From: Nereocystis luetkeana
Taxonomy: Eukaryota > Sar > Phaeophyceae > Laminariales > Laminariaceae
Length of the DNA stretch: 64,000 nucleotides
NCBI GenBank assembly: GCA_031213475.1
Contig: JARUPZ010000002.1
Coordinates: forward strand, 1,054,001-1,118,000
Direction of reading: 5' to 3'
Shown: in pieces, positions 1-11,766 of the stretch
Numbering within the stretch: position 1 is the first letter of the stretch
How the letters are laid out: each line of letters begins with the position of its first letter
The notes under the pieces: model-generated
Told to the model about the DNA's origin: nothing
Database searches by the model: none
The model's input: only the letters and a program-made list of their open reading frames with translations
Made by a program: the position numbers and the translations under genes

Positions 1-1322
1 GCACGTATGAAAACAATGTTGGCTGCTGTAAATTGGTGCTCGCACGTAGAAGACTACGAGTACTGTTGCTGTAGAGATGGACTGCAGAGCGAGGCAAATG
101 TTGCACTATTTCGATTGGTACTGCTGTGCTTTTACGTCTGAAGTACTACTGCTGCTGTATATATAGGTTGCCTACGACGATACGACAGCAGCAGAAGTTT
201 ATAATGTAGTTACAAGTATTGTTTGGTCGGTAAGAACGAAAAAAATGGACAAGATGCACACCGTTACATGAAAGCCTTAATAAAACACATCAACTCCCTC
301 GCTTCCTTGCGCATTGAGGCTGTTTCCTATGCAGTTCGATTGGGAGCTTCAGGGTAGTACTTTTCGATCCCCAAAGTTGAACCATTTGCTTACGCAGTCC
401 GGATATGCAAAATCCGACCGATTTGAGAATCCGATGGCCCAAGTCGTCATATTTTGGCCCAAAACCCGACGACTTGGGCCGTCAGATTTCCTGGTTGAAA
501 AATGGCATGGTATCCTAATTCAAGTTATTTTCCACGACGGTAAGCAGCAGCAGAACGATCGATGAGTTGGATGGTAACATAGCTGTAACGACGTTGCTTT
601 GCACCCGTCGCGCAGTCGGCGGGCGGCGCGTCTCCTCGTGGCCAGGTTTCAGTCGGCTGGCGCGGGCTCGGGCCTAGAACCTAGTAGAGACCAAGAGAAG
701 CGCACTCGGCGCGCACCTCTCCTTGGATACGTACGCGTAGATTACAGCAGCAACAACAGCAACAGCAGTAGTCAAGTCACATTGTGGAATACAAAATGCC
801 AAGACAGATTGACTCTACGCAGCGCACTCTCCATTTTTCTTCGCCGCCAGACCAGATGCAGTCAGCGTGGGGTCGGACGCTTGGGTCCTACGCGCAGTGC
901 AGCGCCCTCGGCAGGTCTCTCCGCGGCGCCAGACCACAACAACGGCAGCTGGTATCGGCGTTTGCTCGAATCTCTGCAAGCACAATATATCCGATTTTTT
1001 CCGCACAGGAAGACTGTTTCGATTTTGCGAATTGCCCAGTTGGAAATGCGATCGCGTCAGAATATGAAGCTCGCAATCTGAACCACATAAGAAACAGCCC
1101 AAGGAAAGGAAAAAAACGACGTCTCTCGTCATTATTGCCTCGTACTTACAACGCTTGCAAGTTCTCCTGGATTATTATTTTTCGACCGGGGTCAAGAACC
1201 CCATCGACTCTGGCAGAGGCCCTTGGCGTAGCGCGCGTAGTAAAAGGCGTACCCGCCGGCGCCCTTTGCGCCAGTCGACCCCACCGTACAAAAAGTAGCC
1301 TAATTTGTTTCTAGGAGGTTGG

Positions 1323-1364
<42 letters not shown>

Positions 1365-1984
1365 CCCTTAGCATAAGAAGCACTCGGGCATTATTTTTTT
1401 TGTTTAAAAAAGTTATAATTTCGGACGAAAGATAGGACAGGTACAAGCCAACTCATTTCGAGCCACGTTTCGGCAACTGGCCTCCCTCGACGACCGTTGC
1501 ACGGCGAAACGCGACACCTGTCTGCCCCACCCTTCTCTGCCTCCCTCGTCCCGCCTGTGCCCAAAACCTCGTGGTGGCGACGCGCTCTCCCGTTCAGATG
1601 AGGCGAAGCTTGGTTTTTCTATGTCGGGCGGCGAATCAAAACACGTACATTTTTCGCTGCCATCGGATAAATATGAGGACATTTCCACATTTTTTTTCTA
1701 GCCGGTTTGGCGCACTTCTGCGCTTACGACGGGCGAAAGAGCCCTCGAGCAGGCCACCGGGCAGTCCCCGCCGCGGGTGAGCCCGAGGCAGGCGGGCTCT
1801 GTAGCGGAAAAAGCAAACAAAAAGGTCCACCTCGCGTCGAGGAACGGGCCTCGGAGCGCGGAGAGCGCTTGGAATCCCAGTCCTCCGACGGCACGGTTCT
1901 GGATGTGTACGTCTATACCAGTACTATTAATAGTCGCACAACAAACGTTTTTGTGCAGGTACTGGTGGTGTTATTGAATGCAGC
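1..1984. other. intergenic, no supported gene
   Basis: Open frames of 60 to 176 codons overlap on both strands around 600-1314, but none shows a recognisable domain, conserved motif or convincing splice context. The 590-1000 stretch is GC-rich. A TA dinucleotide run lies at 1324-1363. I see no RNA gene here. Confidence 0.5.
1324..1363. repeat. (TA)n microsatellite
   Basis: Uninterrupted TA dinucleotides for about 40 bases. Similar TA-rich runs occur near 2463-2495, 11897-11925 and 27498-27540. Confidence 0.95.
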
Positions 1985-2092
1985 AGTACGCACAGCTCTC
2001 TAGGATTGAAGAATCGGCACAAACAGGACACTGGTTGTGCTGGACGTCGAGGGGTAGGAAATATCGGTTCGATGTGAAGAACACACACACTG
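1985..2092 (+). mobile_element. LINE family A, solo 3' end
   Basis: About 105 bp matching the last part of the two large LINEs at 4856-7404 and 7466-10015, ending in the same ACACAC-rich tail. Only the 3' end is present, as expected for a strongly 5'-truncated insertion. A further solo 3' end lies at 4386-4510 on the opposite strand. Confidence 0.6.
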
Positions 2093-2244
2093 CTGTGAGT
2101 ACGGTCCGGTCTGCCATTCCAGTAAAATACAGCGCACAGCAGTTCAGCAGCCCGTCTATATATATAGAATATACATATAATATACATGTAAATATATTAT
2201 ATATATTCAACATGTGCTTGGAAGTATGATGTCGTCGTATATAT

Positions 2245-2470
2245 AAAAAGGATTCAATTGTTGAGAGCGCCTTGCAGCGTGGGTAGGCACAATTCGATGC
2301 GAGTAGACGAGGGAAGAAAATACTGAAATCTTCTCGCGATAAAAATGAAGGCACGTACCGTAGCGGGAAGAGGGCAGAAGAGCCTGCTATGTGACCCCGG
2401 ATCTGAGTTACGAGTTGGAAGGAGAGAGAGAAGAAGATATGCCGAGATAATAAATGGGATGAGCAATATA
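2245..2470 (-). repeat. dispersed repeat B, copy 1
   Basis: About 225 bp that is the reverse complement of 4535-4757, with shared blocks around GAGAGCGCCTTGCAGCG and GACCCCGGATCTGAGTTACG. A more diverged copy lies near 10955-11130. It has no coding potential I recognise, and a TA-rich run follows at 2463-2495. Confidence 0.65.
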
Positions 2471-3001
2471 TATATATATTATATATATATATGTATTGTG
2501 TAGAATGTGATACCACGATAACCACTCTGGGCTGCAATATAATCCTCTTCTGGAGTCGGATGTTGGTACCAAACGGGGATGATTTTCCGGACCGGGGTGG
2601 GGTGGACAACAGGACATCCAGAGGGGAAAAGTGACGAAAGTGAATGAAGATACGATATGAAGACTAAGATATGACGATTAGGATATGAAGATTAAGATTC
2701 GATTATCGGGCCACGGGAAGCACCACGGGCTGCTGAGCTGGCGGGTGACGGAATTTAGAATTTAGGTCCTGAATTTTCAAATCCCGAGGGGTTTTGCGAA
2801 GTAGAGCAGAAGCCAAAAATAGGTATACCTCGTAAGCCTTTGAGCCATTTACAGGTATACACAGAAAATATTGCACTCGGCAAAAGGCCACTTGCCCCCC
2901 CCCCCCCCCCCCTCTGATTAACCGGCTGCTGATCGTAACTGTTGTTGGTTGCAATATTCCAGGTGCATATTTCTTTGTCTACTGGAGTTGAGCTTCACCT
3001 A

Positions 3002-3106
3002 TTACGGGGGGCCATAGTTAATAGAACCTATGGTCTACATAAAAACCTCTATATTTAACCATTTTTACTAAGAATATTTGGTCCTATTAACTATGGTCCC
3101 CCGTAA
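3002..3106. mobile_element. palindromic MITE-1, copy 1
   Basis: A 105-bp element with long terminal inverted repeats beginning TTACGGGGG and ending CCCCCGTAA, flanked on both sides by TA. The inner part is AT-rich. Related copies lie at 10687-10790 and 17427-17531, with a single-ended remnant at 13883-13910. The TA duplication would suit a Tc1/mariner-related non-autonomous element, but I cannot name the autonomous source. Confidence 0.8.
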
Positions 3107-3489
3107 TATTCGTTGCACCTACAGTAGTTTCGAGACCCAGACAGGGGGCGGGGGCGGCGGCGGGGTACACTAAAGCCAATGAAAACACTTTTGAAAGCAA
3201 TCGCTTGTAATAAATTCGTCCAGAAATCCCACCCCACCCGTGTGCTTTTCGTTAGACTTATTATGGGAAAAAATCGAACCGTGATTTCTGGCGATTATTT
3301 TTTTAGTTTGGAGGCTCCAGAAATATGTGCATGAGAAATAAGGACCATCAGTATGACTTTTGGTTTTGGAAACTGGCTTTATATATAGCGTTGGTTGGTC
3401 TTCTTTTGTGTCAAAGGAAGCGAAGCCAGCGGCCGCCGCGAGCGTGGTCTCGGTACCCAAGTCCGGGCCGATTTTCGTCGACAACGTCG

Positions 3490-3572
3490 GATTGCTGTTG
3501 CTGCTGCGGCTGTTGCGACGTCGAATCGCCAGTGCTGCTGCCGCTGCTGCTGCCACTGCTGCTGCTACCATG
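3490..3572. repeat. CTG/GCC triplet-rich tract
   Basis: Interrupted CTG and GCC triplets give leucine-, cysteine- or alanine-rich open frames on both strands (a 190-codon frame covers 3170-3742 on the minus strand). The composition explains the open frames; I do not support a gene here. Confidence 0.6.
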
Positions 3573-4385
3573 TGAGGGAGAAGGCATATCTTACACGAGC
3601 GCCTGAGCCCGTAGGTAAACCTCGCCGTAGATGTGATGGTTTGGCGTTGGTGACGGGACATACTCGGCGGATGGGCAGCAGTAGTACAGCTGCTGAAGTG
3701 TTGGTACCCAAAATTCAAGTAACTCTGAGCTCCTGGAGGCACGAGAGACCACCACTGGGCTCAGTTCTGAGAGGATTCGCTGGTATTTGTCCCCTCTAGG
3801 AACTGAGACAAAAAATATGGATGATTTACTGTCTCATAATATAATAGATGGTTCTGAGTTTTGGGCTCCGGAGATGCGTGAAAAGTCCAAAAATATTGGC
3901 TAAAAAAAATGTTACAACAATTATGACCTTCTATTTTTTGGGGTGTGGTGTCATATCTCCTTGTCCTTTGTCGTGCGCCCCTGCTCTGGCCGGGCAAATA
4001 GTCCCCAATTTATATGCATATGAGGCTACAAACGGTGGTTATATTCTCGGTCATTTTTACACTGGGTAGACGATTGACAACACCCCGCGGTTGACAACAC
4101 CCCGCTTCTTCCGTACTTCTATGAGTACCTTCCTTCTAGCCTTCTACCTTGTATTGCTTGTTCTGTTGCAGTTCCAACTCGGTCTTCTACAAAACTTCAA
4201 ATTGGCCCTTCTATTATACCTTGGTACGTATATTTTGAGTCCCAAAATGGTTGTTGTCTTCTGGTTTAAGCCTTAAAATCGTAACCGTTTTGGAAGCCGG
4301 AGATGGCGACATGGAAAAAGGAGATTTTTTGGCTCATCAACCATGCTTTTCGTACAAGATGTATGACCCTGCGCCTGAGTAACAT

Positions 4386-4510
4386 ATGTGTTTGGCGTTC
4401 TTCACATTAAACCGTTCTTTCTACCCGTCGACATCCAACACAACCAGTGTCCGTGCCTATTCTTCAATCCTAGAAGAGATACAAGTTCTGTCGTCACAAA
4501 GCTACGCCAT
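4386..4510 (-). mobile_element. LINE family A, solo 3' end
   Basis: Reverse complement of the LINE family A 3' terminus (compare 7278-7404). It ends next to a run of 22 T. Only the 3' terminal part is present. Confidence 0.55.
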
Positions 4511-4534
4511 ATTTTTTTTTTTTTTTTTTTTCTA

Positions 4535-4757
4535 TCCCATTCATTATCTTCGCACATCTTCTTCTCTCTCTCCTTCCAACTCGTAACTCAGATCCGGGGT
4601 CACATAGCAGGCTCTTCTCCCCCCTTCCCGCTACGGTACGTGCCTTCATTTTTTATCACGAGAAGATTTCAGCCTTTTCTTCCCTCGTCGACTCGCATCG
4701 AATTGTGCCTACCCACGCTGCAAGGCGCTCTCAACAATTGAATCCCTTTTTATATTT
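4535..4757 (+). repeat. dispersed repeat B, copy 2
   Basis: Matches 2245-2470 in the opposite orientation over about 220 bp with few differences. It sits between a LINE A 3' end and a tRNA-like block, so this part of the window is a mosaic of retroposed pieces. Confidence 0.65.
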
Positions 4758-4774
4758 TTGCAAATAAAGTCAAA

Positions 4775-4853
4775 GTCCGACCCTCCTGGGGCTCGAACCC
4801 AGGACTCAAACAAGTAGAATTCGAGGTTAACCACTTGAACCACCGGGGCGACC
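4775..4853 (-). other. tRNA-like block, SINE head or tRNA pseudogene
   Basis: On the minus strand there is a good pol III B box (GGTTCGAGCCC) inside a perfect 5-bp T-arm (CTGGG/CCCAG), and an A-box-like TGGTTCAAGTGGTTAACC at the correct distance. The acceptor stem does not pair well and the anticodon loop is nine bases, so I do not call a working tRNA. It abuts the broken 5' end of the LINE at 4856, which suggests a retroposed tRNA-derived sequence. Confidence 0.4.
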
Positions 4854-4855
4854 GG

Positions 4856-7404
4856 CTGGTACTCACACGCTTTGGCGTACCAACCAAGATGCTGAGAATT
4901 ATCCGTCATTTCCACGATGGCATGCGGGCTCGCGTGCGTACTGATGACGGCGAGCTCTCGGAATGGTTTGATGTCACGCAGGGGCTGCGGCAAGGCTGTG
5001 TACTATCACCGTTACTGTTCAACGTGTTCTTCGCTGCTGCGTTACACATCGTACTAGTACGCTTCAGCCAAGACGAAGCCATAGCAAGGGATTTGATCCA
5101 ACTCAGTGAAGCTGGAGTAGTTCGAACAGGGAAGGAGGAGCCATTGGCGTGCGTGCGAAGGTCTGTATGGGGCATGTTGTACGCCGGTGGTGCAGGAATT
5201 GTCTCGAAGTCGGCTGAAGGGCTCGCAAAAATGATGACAGTCATCGTGACTGTCTTCGAAGCAGCAGGCCTCACGGTGTCGGAAAAGAAGACTGAGACAA
5301 TGGTTCTACAAACACCAGACCGGACAACCCTCGCACCACCGCTCGTCATCGAAGCGGCAGGTCAGAGGTATAAGCAGACGACCCAGTTCTTATACCTAGG
5401 CGGCGTTATCCACGAAAACGCCCCGCTCTCGCTCGAAATCGACCGACGGATCCGCCTCATGCGAGCATGCCTCAAACGGTTCGGCCCGGAGTTGTATGAT
5501 AGGACGACCGCCCCCCTTAGCCTGAAAGGCCGAATGCTGACGGCCGAGGTGATTGAGACCCTGCTGTACGGGTGTGTGGCGTGAACCCTCAGAGCGGAGC
5601 ACTTTGCCAAGCTTCAAACGGCTCACCACCAAGTCCTGTTGCGAGTCATTGGCTTCCAGCGCCGACTTCGTACTGACCATGCCACCCTCTCGTACGCGAA
5701 GGCTCTCAAGATGACACGTTGCGAGAGCATCGAAACGACCATTCGTAAACGGCGGCTCTTCTTTGCGGGGGGCGTGGCACGGCAAAGCAAGGAGCGATTA
5801 CCCAGTCGGGTAATGTTCGGGACGATAGCTGGTGGGGAGAACCCGAGACCAGGCGGACAGTGTAAGACTTGGCATAGATGCATAGTCGAAGACCTTAGGG
5901 AGTTCCGAGCCACCGAAGGGTCAACGGAAGTTGCCCCCTTGGTGTATGGAGTTGAGACCGCGTTGTGGTCCACTGCAGCCAAAAAGGCGGGGAAGTGGTA
6001 CCGGGGGATCCTTGAAGCAGCCGAACGGTTCATGGTGAGGTGGCACGAGGCTAAGGCTGAGATGAGCAGGCAGCGCCGCGCATCCGCCGTGGATGGTGCC
6101 CAAAAGAACGGGGGGGAAGGGGGCAACAGGAGAAGTGGCAGAAAGCCCGATAAGGGAATGCGGAGAGGGGGGGGAACAGGAGGGGTAGAAGGGAAACGGC
6201 GGTAGACGAAAGTAGGAAGGAGATGGCAGACAGGGTAGCAAGGCACCAAGTCGACTAGGAAGTACAACATGACCATACCACTAGTGCTACCAACTAGTGC
6301 AGCTGGTTCGAACGTGGTCTTCCCTTGTCTTCTCTTTTTGTTGTGTGTGTGTGTTTTTTTTTTCTTTCTTGCGCTGACTCTCCGTGATTTTCATTTTATT
6401 TCTTTCTCGTCCTTTTCTGATTGATAAGCCGTACTGAAGGAGCCGTGTGGCGTGGTTGGATGACGAACCTGCTCTGCTCGTTTCGTATTGTCTGGCGCCA
6501 AGGGGTTGGGCATAGTTGACGAACGCAGGGCGGAGACGGCAGTCTGGGTAGCAAGGTACCAGGCGGATTAGCAGGGAGAACCTGGCTATACTACTCGTAC
6601 CACAAACTGCTGCCGCCACCTGGAAGGTGCTTTGGACTTTGGTCTGCCTGTTATTTCCCCTTTGTTATTTTTCCTTGTTACTTTTTTCCTTGGTTCTTTG
6701 TCTTACTCTGTTTACAAGCAGTGGTGTTTTTTCTTATTATTTTTCTTCCTTTTTTTCCAGCTCGTTCTTTTTCAAGTGTTGGCCACCTCGCCTGCGGGGG
6801 GGGGGGCACGACAGATTGTTTCTCCTAGATTTTGCTTTCATTTTTTCTTTTTCTCTTTCGATTTGTCTACCTTGTTTTTGTTTTCTCTTTGATTGATTCT
6901 TTTCGTTTCACTATTTCATAGATTGCGTATGTCGTGCCTGTCGTATCTAGTATGATGACATGGCTTTGCATTGCCCACTGCAGTGCATACTGCACACGTG
7001 GCAACGTAGTTGTTGTTGTTGTTGTTCTCACATTAACTCACAATTCAATGCAGTCCGTGGTCGCAGGACAGGCTCCAATAACTCTGGAGTGGAAGAAATA
7101 CCTCAAGTAAAAACAGAGGCAAACAGGCATACGCACTCCACCACTGCGGACACCAGGGAAGCAAAAAGGAGACTATTAATAGAAGACAAAAACCTAAAAA
7201 AAGAAGATGAAGCTAAGCAAAACAAAAACAAAAACAAAACTAAAACAGACGCAGATAGCAAAACGCGAAAAAAGTATCTCTGTGGCGTAGCTTTGTGACC
7301 ACAGAACTTGTATCTCTTCTAGGATTGAAGAATCGGCACGGACACTGGTTGTGCTGGATGTCGACGGGTAGAAAGAACGGTTTAATGTGAAGAACACACA
7401 CACA
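4856..7404 (+). mobile_element. LINE family A, 5'-truncated copy L1
   Basis: Non-LTR retrotransposon with the C-terminal half of the reverse transcriptase and the downstream region. Readable blocks include [14 protein letters not shown], then [15 protein letters not shown] near 4978-5022, and a degenerate catalytic box (YAGG in place of YADD) near 5176. The frame is open from about 4835 to 5584, where an in-frame TGA interrupts it, and continues to about 6205. A T-rich 3' region follows to an ACACAC tail at 7404. A second LINE fragment is inserted at 7008-7277. The copy is inactive. The family looks RTE- or L1-like from the RT blocks, but the clade is uncertain. Confidence 0.85.
7008..7277 (-). 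mobile_element. LINE 3' fragment nested in L1
   Basis: About 270 bp in minus orientation, with its (AAC)n tail at the left edge (read as TTG repeats on the plus strand). It matches the 3' end of the LINE at 38340-39418, including the block around TCCAATAACTCTGGAGTGG. The mirror-image LINE at 7466-10015 lacks it, so it inserted after L1 was in place. Confidence 0.75.
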
Positions 7405-7465
7405 CCAGATATCCCTAGGTCACTACATGTGTGTGTGTGGTATGTGTGTGAGTGTGTGTGTGAGT

Positions 7466-10015
7466 GTGTGTGTTTGAGTGTTTGTCCACACTAAAGCGTT
7501 CTTTCTACCCGTCGACATCCAGCACAACCAGTGTCCGTGCCGATTCTTCAATCCTAGAAGAGATCACAAGTTCTGTGGTCGCAAAGCTACGCCACAGAGA
7601 TACTACATTGCCACGTACCAGGTACGCAGCAAGCACAGCAGTGGGCAAGGCAATGCCATGTCAGAATACTGGATACGACAGACACGACATACACATTCTA
7701 TGAAACAGAGAAACGAAAGGAAACGCAGAAAAAACAAGAACAAAAAGCCAAATCGGAAGAGAAGATGAAAAAATGAAAAAACAGAGAAAACAACCCCATC
7801 CCCGCATGGGATGTGGCAGACACTTGAAAAGAACGAGCTGGAAAAAAAAAGGAAAAAAAAAAGAAATCGTCACTACTTGTCAACAGAGTACGAACGAAGA
7901 GAAAATAACTGGCAAACCAAAGCACAAAGCACCCTCCAGGTAGGGGCAGCAGTTTGTGGTACGAGTAGCATAGCCAGGTTCTCCCTGCTAGTCCGCCTGG
8001 TACCTCGCTACCCTGACTGCCGTCTCCGTCCTGCGTCCGTCAACTATGCCCAGCCCCTTGGCGTCAGACAGTACGAAACAAGCAAAGCAGGCGCGTCATC
8101 CACCCACGCCACACGACTCCTTCAATAAGGCTTATCGATCCAAAAAAGGATGAGAAAGAAATAAAATGAAAATCACAGAGGATCAGCGCAAGAAAGAAAA
8201 AAAAAAAAGAAGAGAAGGCAAAGGCAGACCACGTCCGAACCAGCTGCACCAGTTGGTGGCACGAGTAGTATAGTCATGTTCTACCTCCTAGTCGGCCTGG
8301 TGCCTTGCTACCCTGTCTGCCATCTTCTGCCTACTTTCGTCCACCGCAGTTTCCCTTATATTCCTCTTGTTCCCCCCCCCTCTCCGCATTCCCTCGGTCG
8401 GGGTTTCCACTCCTCCTGTCCCCCCCCCCCCCCCCCCCCCCCCGCCATTCCCTTGGGCACCACCCACGGCGGATGTACGGTGCTGCCCACTCATATCAGC
8501 CTCAGCCTCGTGCCACCTCACCATGAACCGTTCGGCTGCTTCAAGAATCCCCCGGTACCACTTCCCCGTCTTTGTTGCTGCAGTGGACCACAGCGCGGTC
8601 TCAACTCCAAACACCAAGGGGGCAACTTCCGTTGACCCTTCGGTGGCTCGGAACTCCCCACGTAAGGTCTTCGACTATGCATCTATGCCAAGTCTTGAAC
8701 TGTCCGCCTGGTCTCGGGTTCTCCCCACCAGCCATCGTCCCGAACACTACCCGACTGGGTAATCGCTCCTTGCTTGGCCGTGCCACACCCCCCGCAAAGA
8801 AGAGCCACCGTTTACGAATGGTCGTTTCGATGCTCTCGCAACGTGTCATCTTGAGGGCCTTTGCGTACGAGAGGGTGGCATGGTCAGTACGAAGTCGGCG
8901 CTGGAAGCCAATGACTAGCAACAGGACTTGGTGTGCCGTTCGAAGCTTGGCAAAGTGTTCCGCTCTGAGGGTCCACGCCACACACCCGTACAGCAGGGTC
9001 TCAATCACCTCGGCCGTCAGCATTCGGCCTTTCAGACTAAGCGGGGCGGTCGTCTATCATACAACTCCGGGCCGAACCGTTTGAGGCATGCTTGCATGAG
9101 ACGGATCCGTCAATCGATTTCGCGCGAGAGGTCAGCGTTTTCGTGGATATTGCCGCCTAGGTGTAAGAACTGGGCCGTCTGCTTACACCTCTGGCCTGCT
9201 GCTTCGATGACGAGCGGTGGTGCGAGGGTTGTCTGGTCTGGTGTTTGTAGAAGCATCGTCTCTGTCTTCTTTTCCGACACCGTGAGGCCTGCTGCTTCGA
9301 AGACAGTCACGATGACTGTCATCATTTTCGCGAGCCCTTCAGCTGACTTCGAAACAATTGCTGCGTCATCGGCGTACAGCATGCTCCATACAGCCCTTCG
9401 CACGCACGCCAACGGCCCCTGCTCCTCCGGTCGAACTACTCCAGCATCATTGAGTTGGACCAAATCCCTTGCTATGGCTTCGTCTTGGCTGAAGCGCACT
9501 ATGTAGTACGACGTGTAACACAGCAGCGAAGAATACGTTACAGTAACGGTGATAGCACGCAGCCTTGCCGCAGCCCCTGCGTGACATCAAATCATTCCGA
9601 GAGCTCGCTGTCATCAATACGCCCGCAAGCCCGCATGCCATCGTGGAAAGTACGGATAAGTCTCAGCATCTTGGTTGGTACGCCAACGCGTGTGAGTACC
9701 TCCCATAACAGCTCTCGGTCGACAGAGTCACGCTTTCTGCACATCGATGAAGCACACGTACAGGGGGATTTTCCTCTGTCGTTCGAGCTCTTGCAGCCGG
9801 CGCACGACGAACAACATATCAATCGTTGATCGTGCGGGGCGGAAGCCGCACTGTTCCTCCGGGAGTAATTCCTCGGTCTCGCAGTAGTTGCTGAGGCGGG
9901 ACGCGACGATTTTCAACGAAATTTTGCCTGCGTGGGCAACAAGGGAAACCCCTCTGTAGTTGTTGCAGTCACGCCGATCCTTCTCTTTGTGCATGTAGGG
10001 ATATTTTATGTTGGA
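7466..10015 (-). mobile_element. LINE family A, copy L2
   Basis: Second, longer copy of the same LINE, on the opposite strand. It begins further upstream than L1: blocks include [55 protein letters not shown] and an intact YADD box (MLYADDAAIVSKS, about 9370-9400). The coding region is split over several frames, so the copy is dead. A C-rich tract at 8423-8443 lies in its distal coding or 3' region. Its 3' tail (GT-rich on +) faces the tail of L1 across about 60 bp. Confidence 0.85.
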
Positions 10016-10567
10016 CGTATAATAATCCGAATGATGCTATTTTTTGCGACAGATTGATAGGGTACAACTCTCCTGCATTCGGCTGTTGTTCTTTTTGTTT
10101 TTGTCGTTGATCTCACATTGCAGCAGTACATACACATAGAGCTTTTTGCCAAGACCTAGCCCGTGGTCGAGCAAAGGGGCGAAAAGGAGTTCACAGGCAC
10201 ACAGGATCGCAAAACAATGAACCACAGTCTGGGGAAAAAGGCTGACACTAGTCTCCAGACCTTTTTACGTACGAACACAATCAAAGAGGGTCAGGATTAG
10301 GGTAAAGGTGCCGCGTCGTGCACCTCATGCACCGCTCTATTAATAGCTGATATTATTAGCCCCGTTTGATATTCGCATCAGCCTCATCAACAGGCATCAT
10401 ACATTTGAGTAAGTACGTTGTTATTAGTATTATACAGGCCGAACAGATCATGATCTACTGTGTATTATAGATTTCTACAGATATATCATCTACTGTAGAT
10501 CCCAACCTTCGGTTGAGAGATGTTGGGCAGGATCTATTCGGTACAGATCCAAGACAAGAAATATGTG

Positions 10568-10660
10568 CTACATCATGCAGATGATGCGGCTCCCACCTGT
10601 TAACATGAAGTAGATTAAACAGATCAGGAACGTATATATCTGTCCTTGAAGATGTAGGTG
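10568..10660. repeat. dispersed repeat C, copy 1
   Basis: About 95 bp sharing the blocks ATCATGCAGAT and CGGCTCCCAC, TAACATGA and AGATCA with 16950-17050. Moderately diverged. No coding or RNA signature seen. Confidence 0.5.
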
Positions 10661-10686
10661 TGAACTATTAATACCATGCTGCTGTA

Positions 10687-10790
10687 TTACGCGGGACCAT
10701 AGTGAATAGGACCTACGGTACACACCAAAAATGATAAATTTACCTATTTTTACGAACAATATTTGGTCCATTTACTATGGTCCCCCGTAA
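10687..10790. mobile_element. palindromic MITE-1, copy 2
   Basis: 104 bp with inverted ends (TTACGCGGGACC and GGTCCCCCGTAA) and the same AT-rich middle as 3002-3106. TA flanks the left side; the right flank has changed. Confidence 0.75.
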
Positions 10791-10954
10791 ATAGTAATAA
10801 CCCCTGCTGCAAGCGTGGTCTTCCTAAGACAGGCTCATTATTTTTTCTGGGGGAATTGAGTCGCCTTTGCCAAACGACTGAAATGTTGTGTTGTCTACCG
10901 GGGTATAGGGTATATGGTGGAAATCGGAGAATTTGGTTCGGCCCGGGTGTGGTT

Positions 10955-11130
10955 GTGTGCACGATTCGACGCGAGTCCACGAGGAAAAAGTAGCTGAGCT
11001 CTTTTGGCGATAGGTGTGGAGGCACGCGCCGTAGTCGGGGGGGGGGGCGGGGGGGGCTGTGTGACCCTCCCTACCCTGGGTTACAAAAGGGAGAGGAACC
11101 GAAGAAGCAGCGCGAAGATGATGGATGGGA
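10955..11130 (-). repeat. dispersed repeat B, diverged copy 3
   Basis: Keeps the order of blocks seen at 2270-2430 (ACGATTCGACGCGAGT, GGAGGCACGCGCCGTAG, TGTGTGACCCTCC, GGGTTACAAAAGGGAGAG), with a G run inserted in the middle. Clearly older than copies 1 and 2. Confidence 0.45.
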
Positions 11131-11674
11131 AAAGAAAAAGTACCTGATACCAGGGAGAAATTTAAATAAATACACAGAAAATCATAGCAGTCCTATGAAC
11201 CACCTTCGCGGAAGAACGAGCGTTTCAGAGGTACTTTTAAAGTTTCCGATCGGCTATTGCTTTCACTTTTAAAGTTTCCGATCGGCCATCACTTTCAGGC
11301 GGGAGAAATAATTACCTTGGTACCTCGGTGCTGGGAAAAATCGGGAAAAAAAGAAGAAAAAAGACGCCCAGTATATGCAAACGGACATGGGGCTGAAATG
11401 ACTGATAATTGCTGGTACTGGTTCTCTGACGATGTTTGCACAATTGTTCAAGTTGTAGGTCGGGGTTGCGGACGGGTACTCGTAGTTTATTGTTCAATGG
11501 GGGGGGGGAAGTCGCGTTTATGCGATTTCGAAAATCGAGACTCCAGATTCCAGGTTCAGTACCCTGAAAAGGTCATCACACAAGTGAGTGCGAGGAAACA
11601 AAATAGAGGTACATAGAGGTGGATGGAACGGGTTAATTTATGGCTTGAGCTAATATTAATAATAGTGTGGATTG

Positions 11675-11766
11675 ACCCTCGAGGGCAAACTGCAGTCCCG
11701 TTTTGGGGACAAGCCGCACTAATTACAAGTAGTTATCCCCTAAACGGTACTGCGGCGCTAAAAAGG
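11675..11766. mobile_element. TTAA-type MITE-2, diverged copy
   Basis: Contains the family signature CTGCAGTCCCGTTTTGGGGA and its inverted counterpart near 11740-11755. The flanking TTAA is decayed (TTGA on the left). Compare 19242-19335. Confidence 0.55.

Noticed and set aside
3170-3742. 190-codon minus-strand open frame
   Set aside because: Open because of CTG/GCC triplet tracts; poly-Ala core, no domain and no splice context.
4775-4853. Functional tRNA gene on the minus strand
   Set aside because: Acceptor stem does not pair and the anticodon loop has nine bases; kept only as a tRNA-like block.
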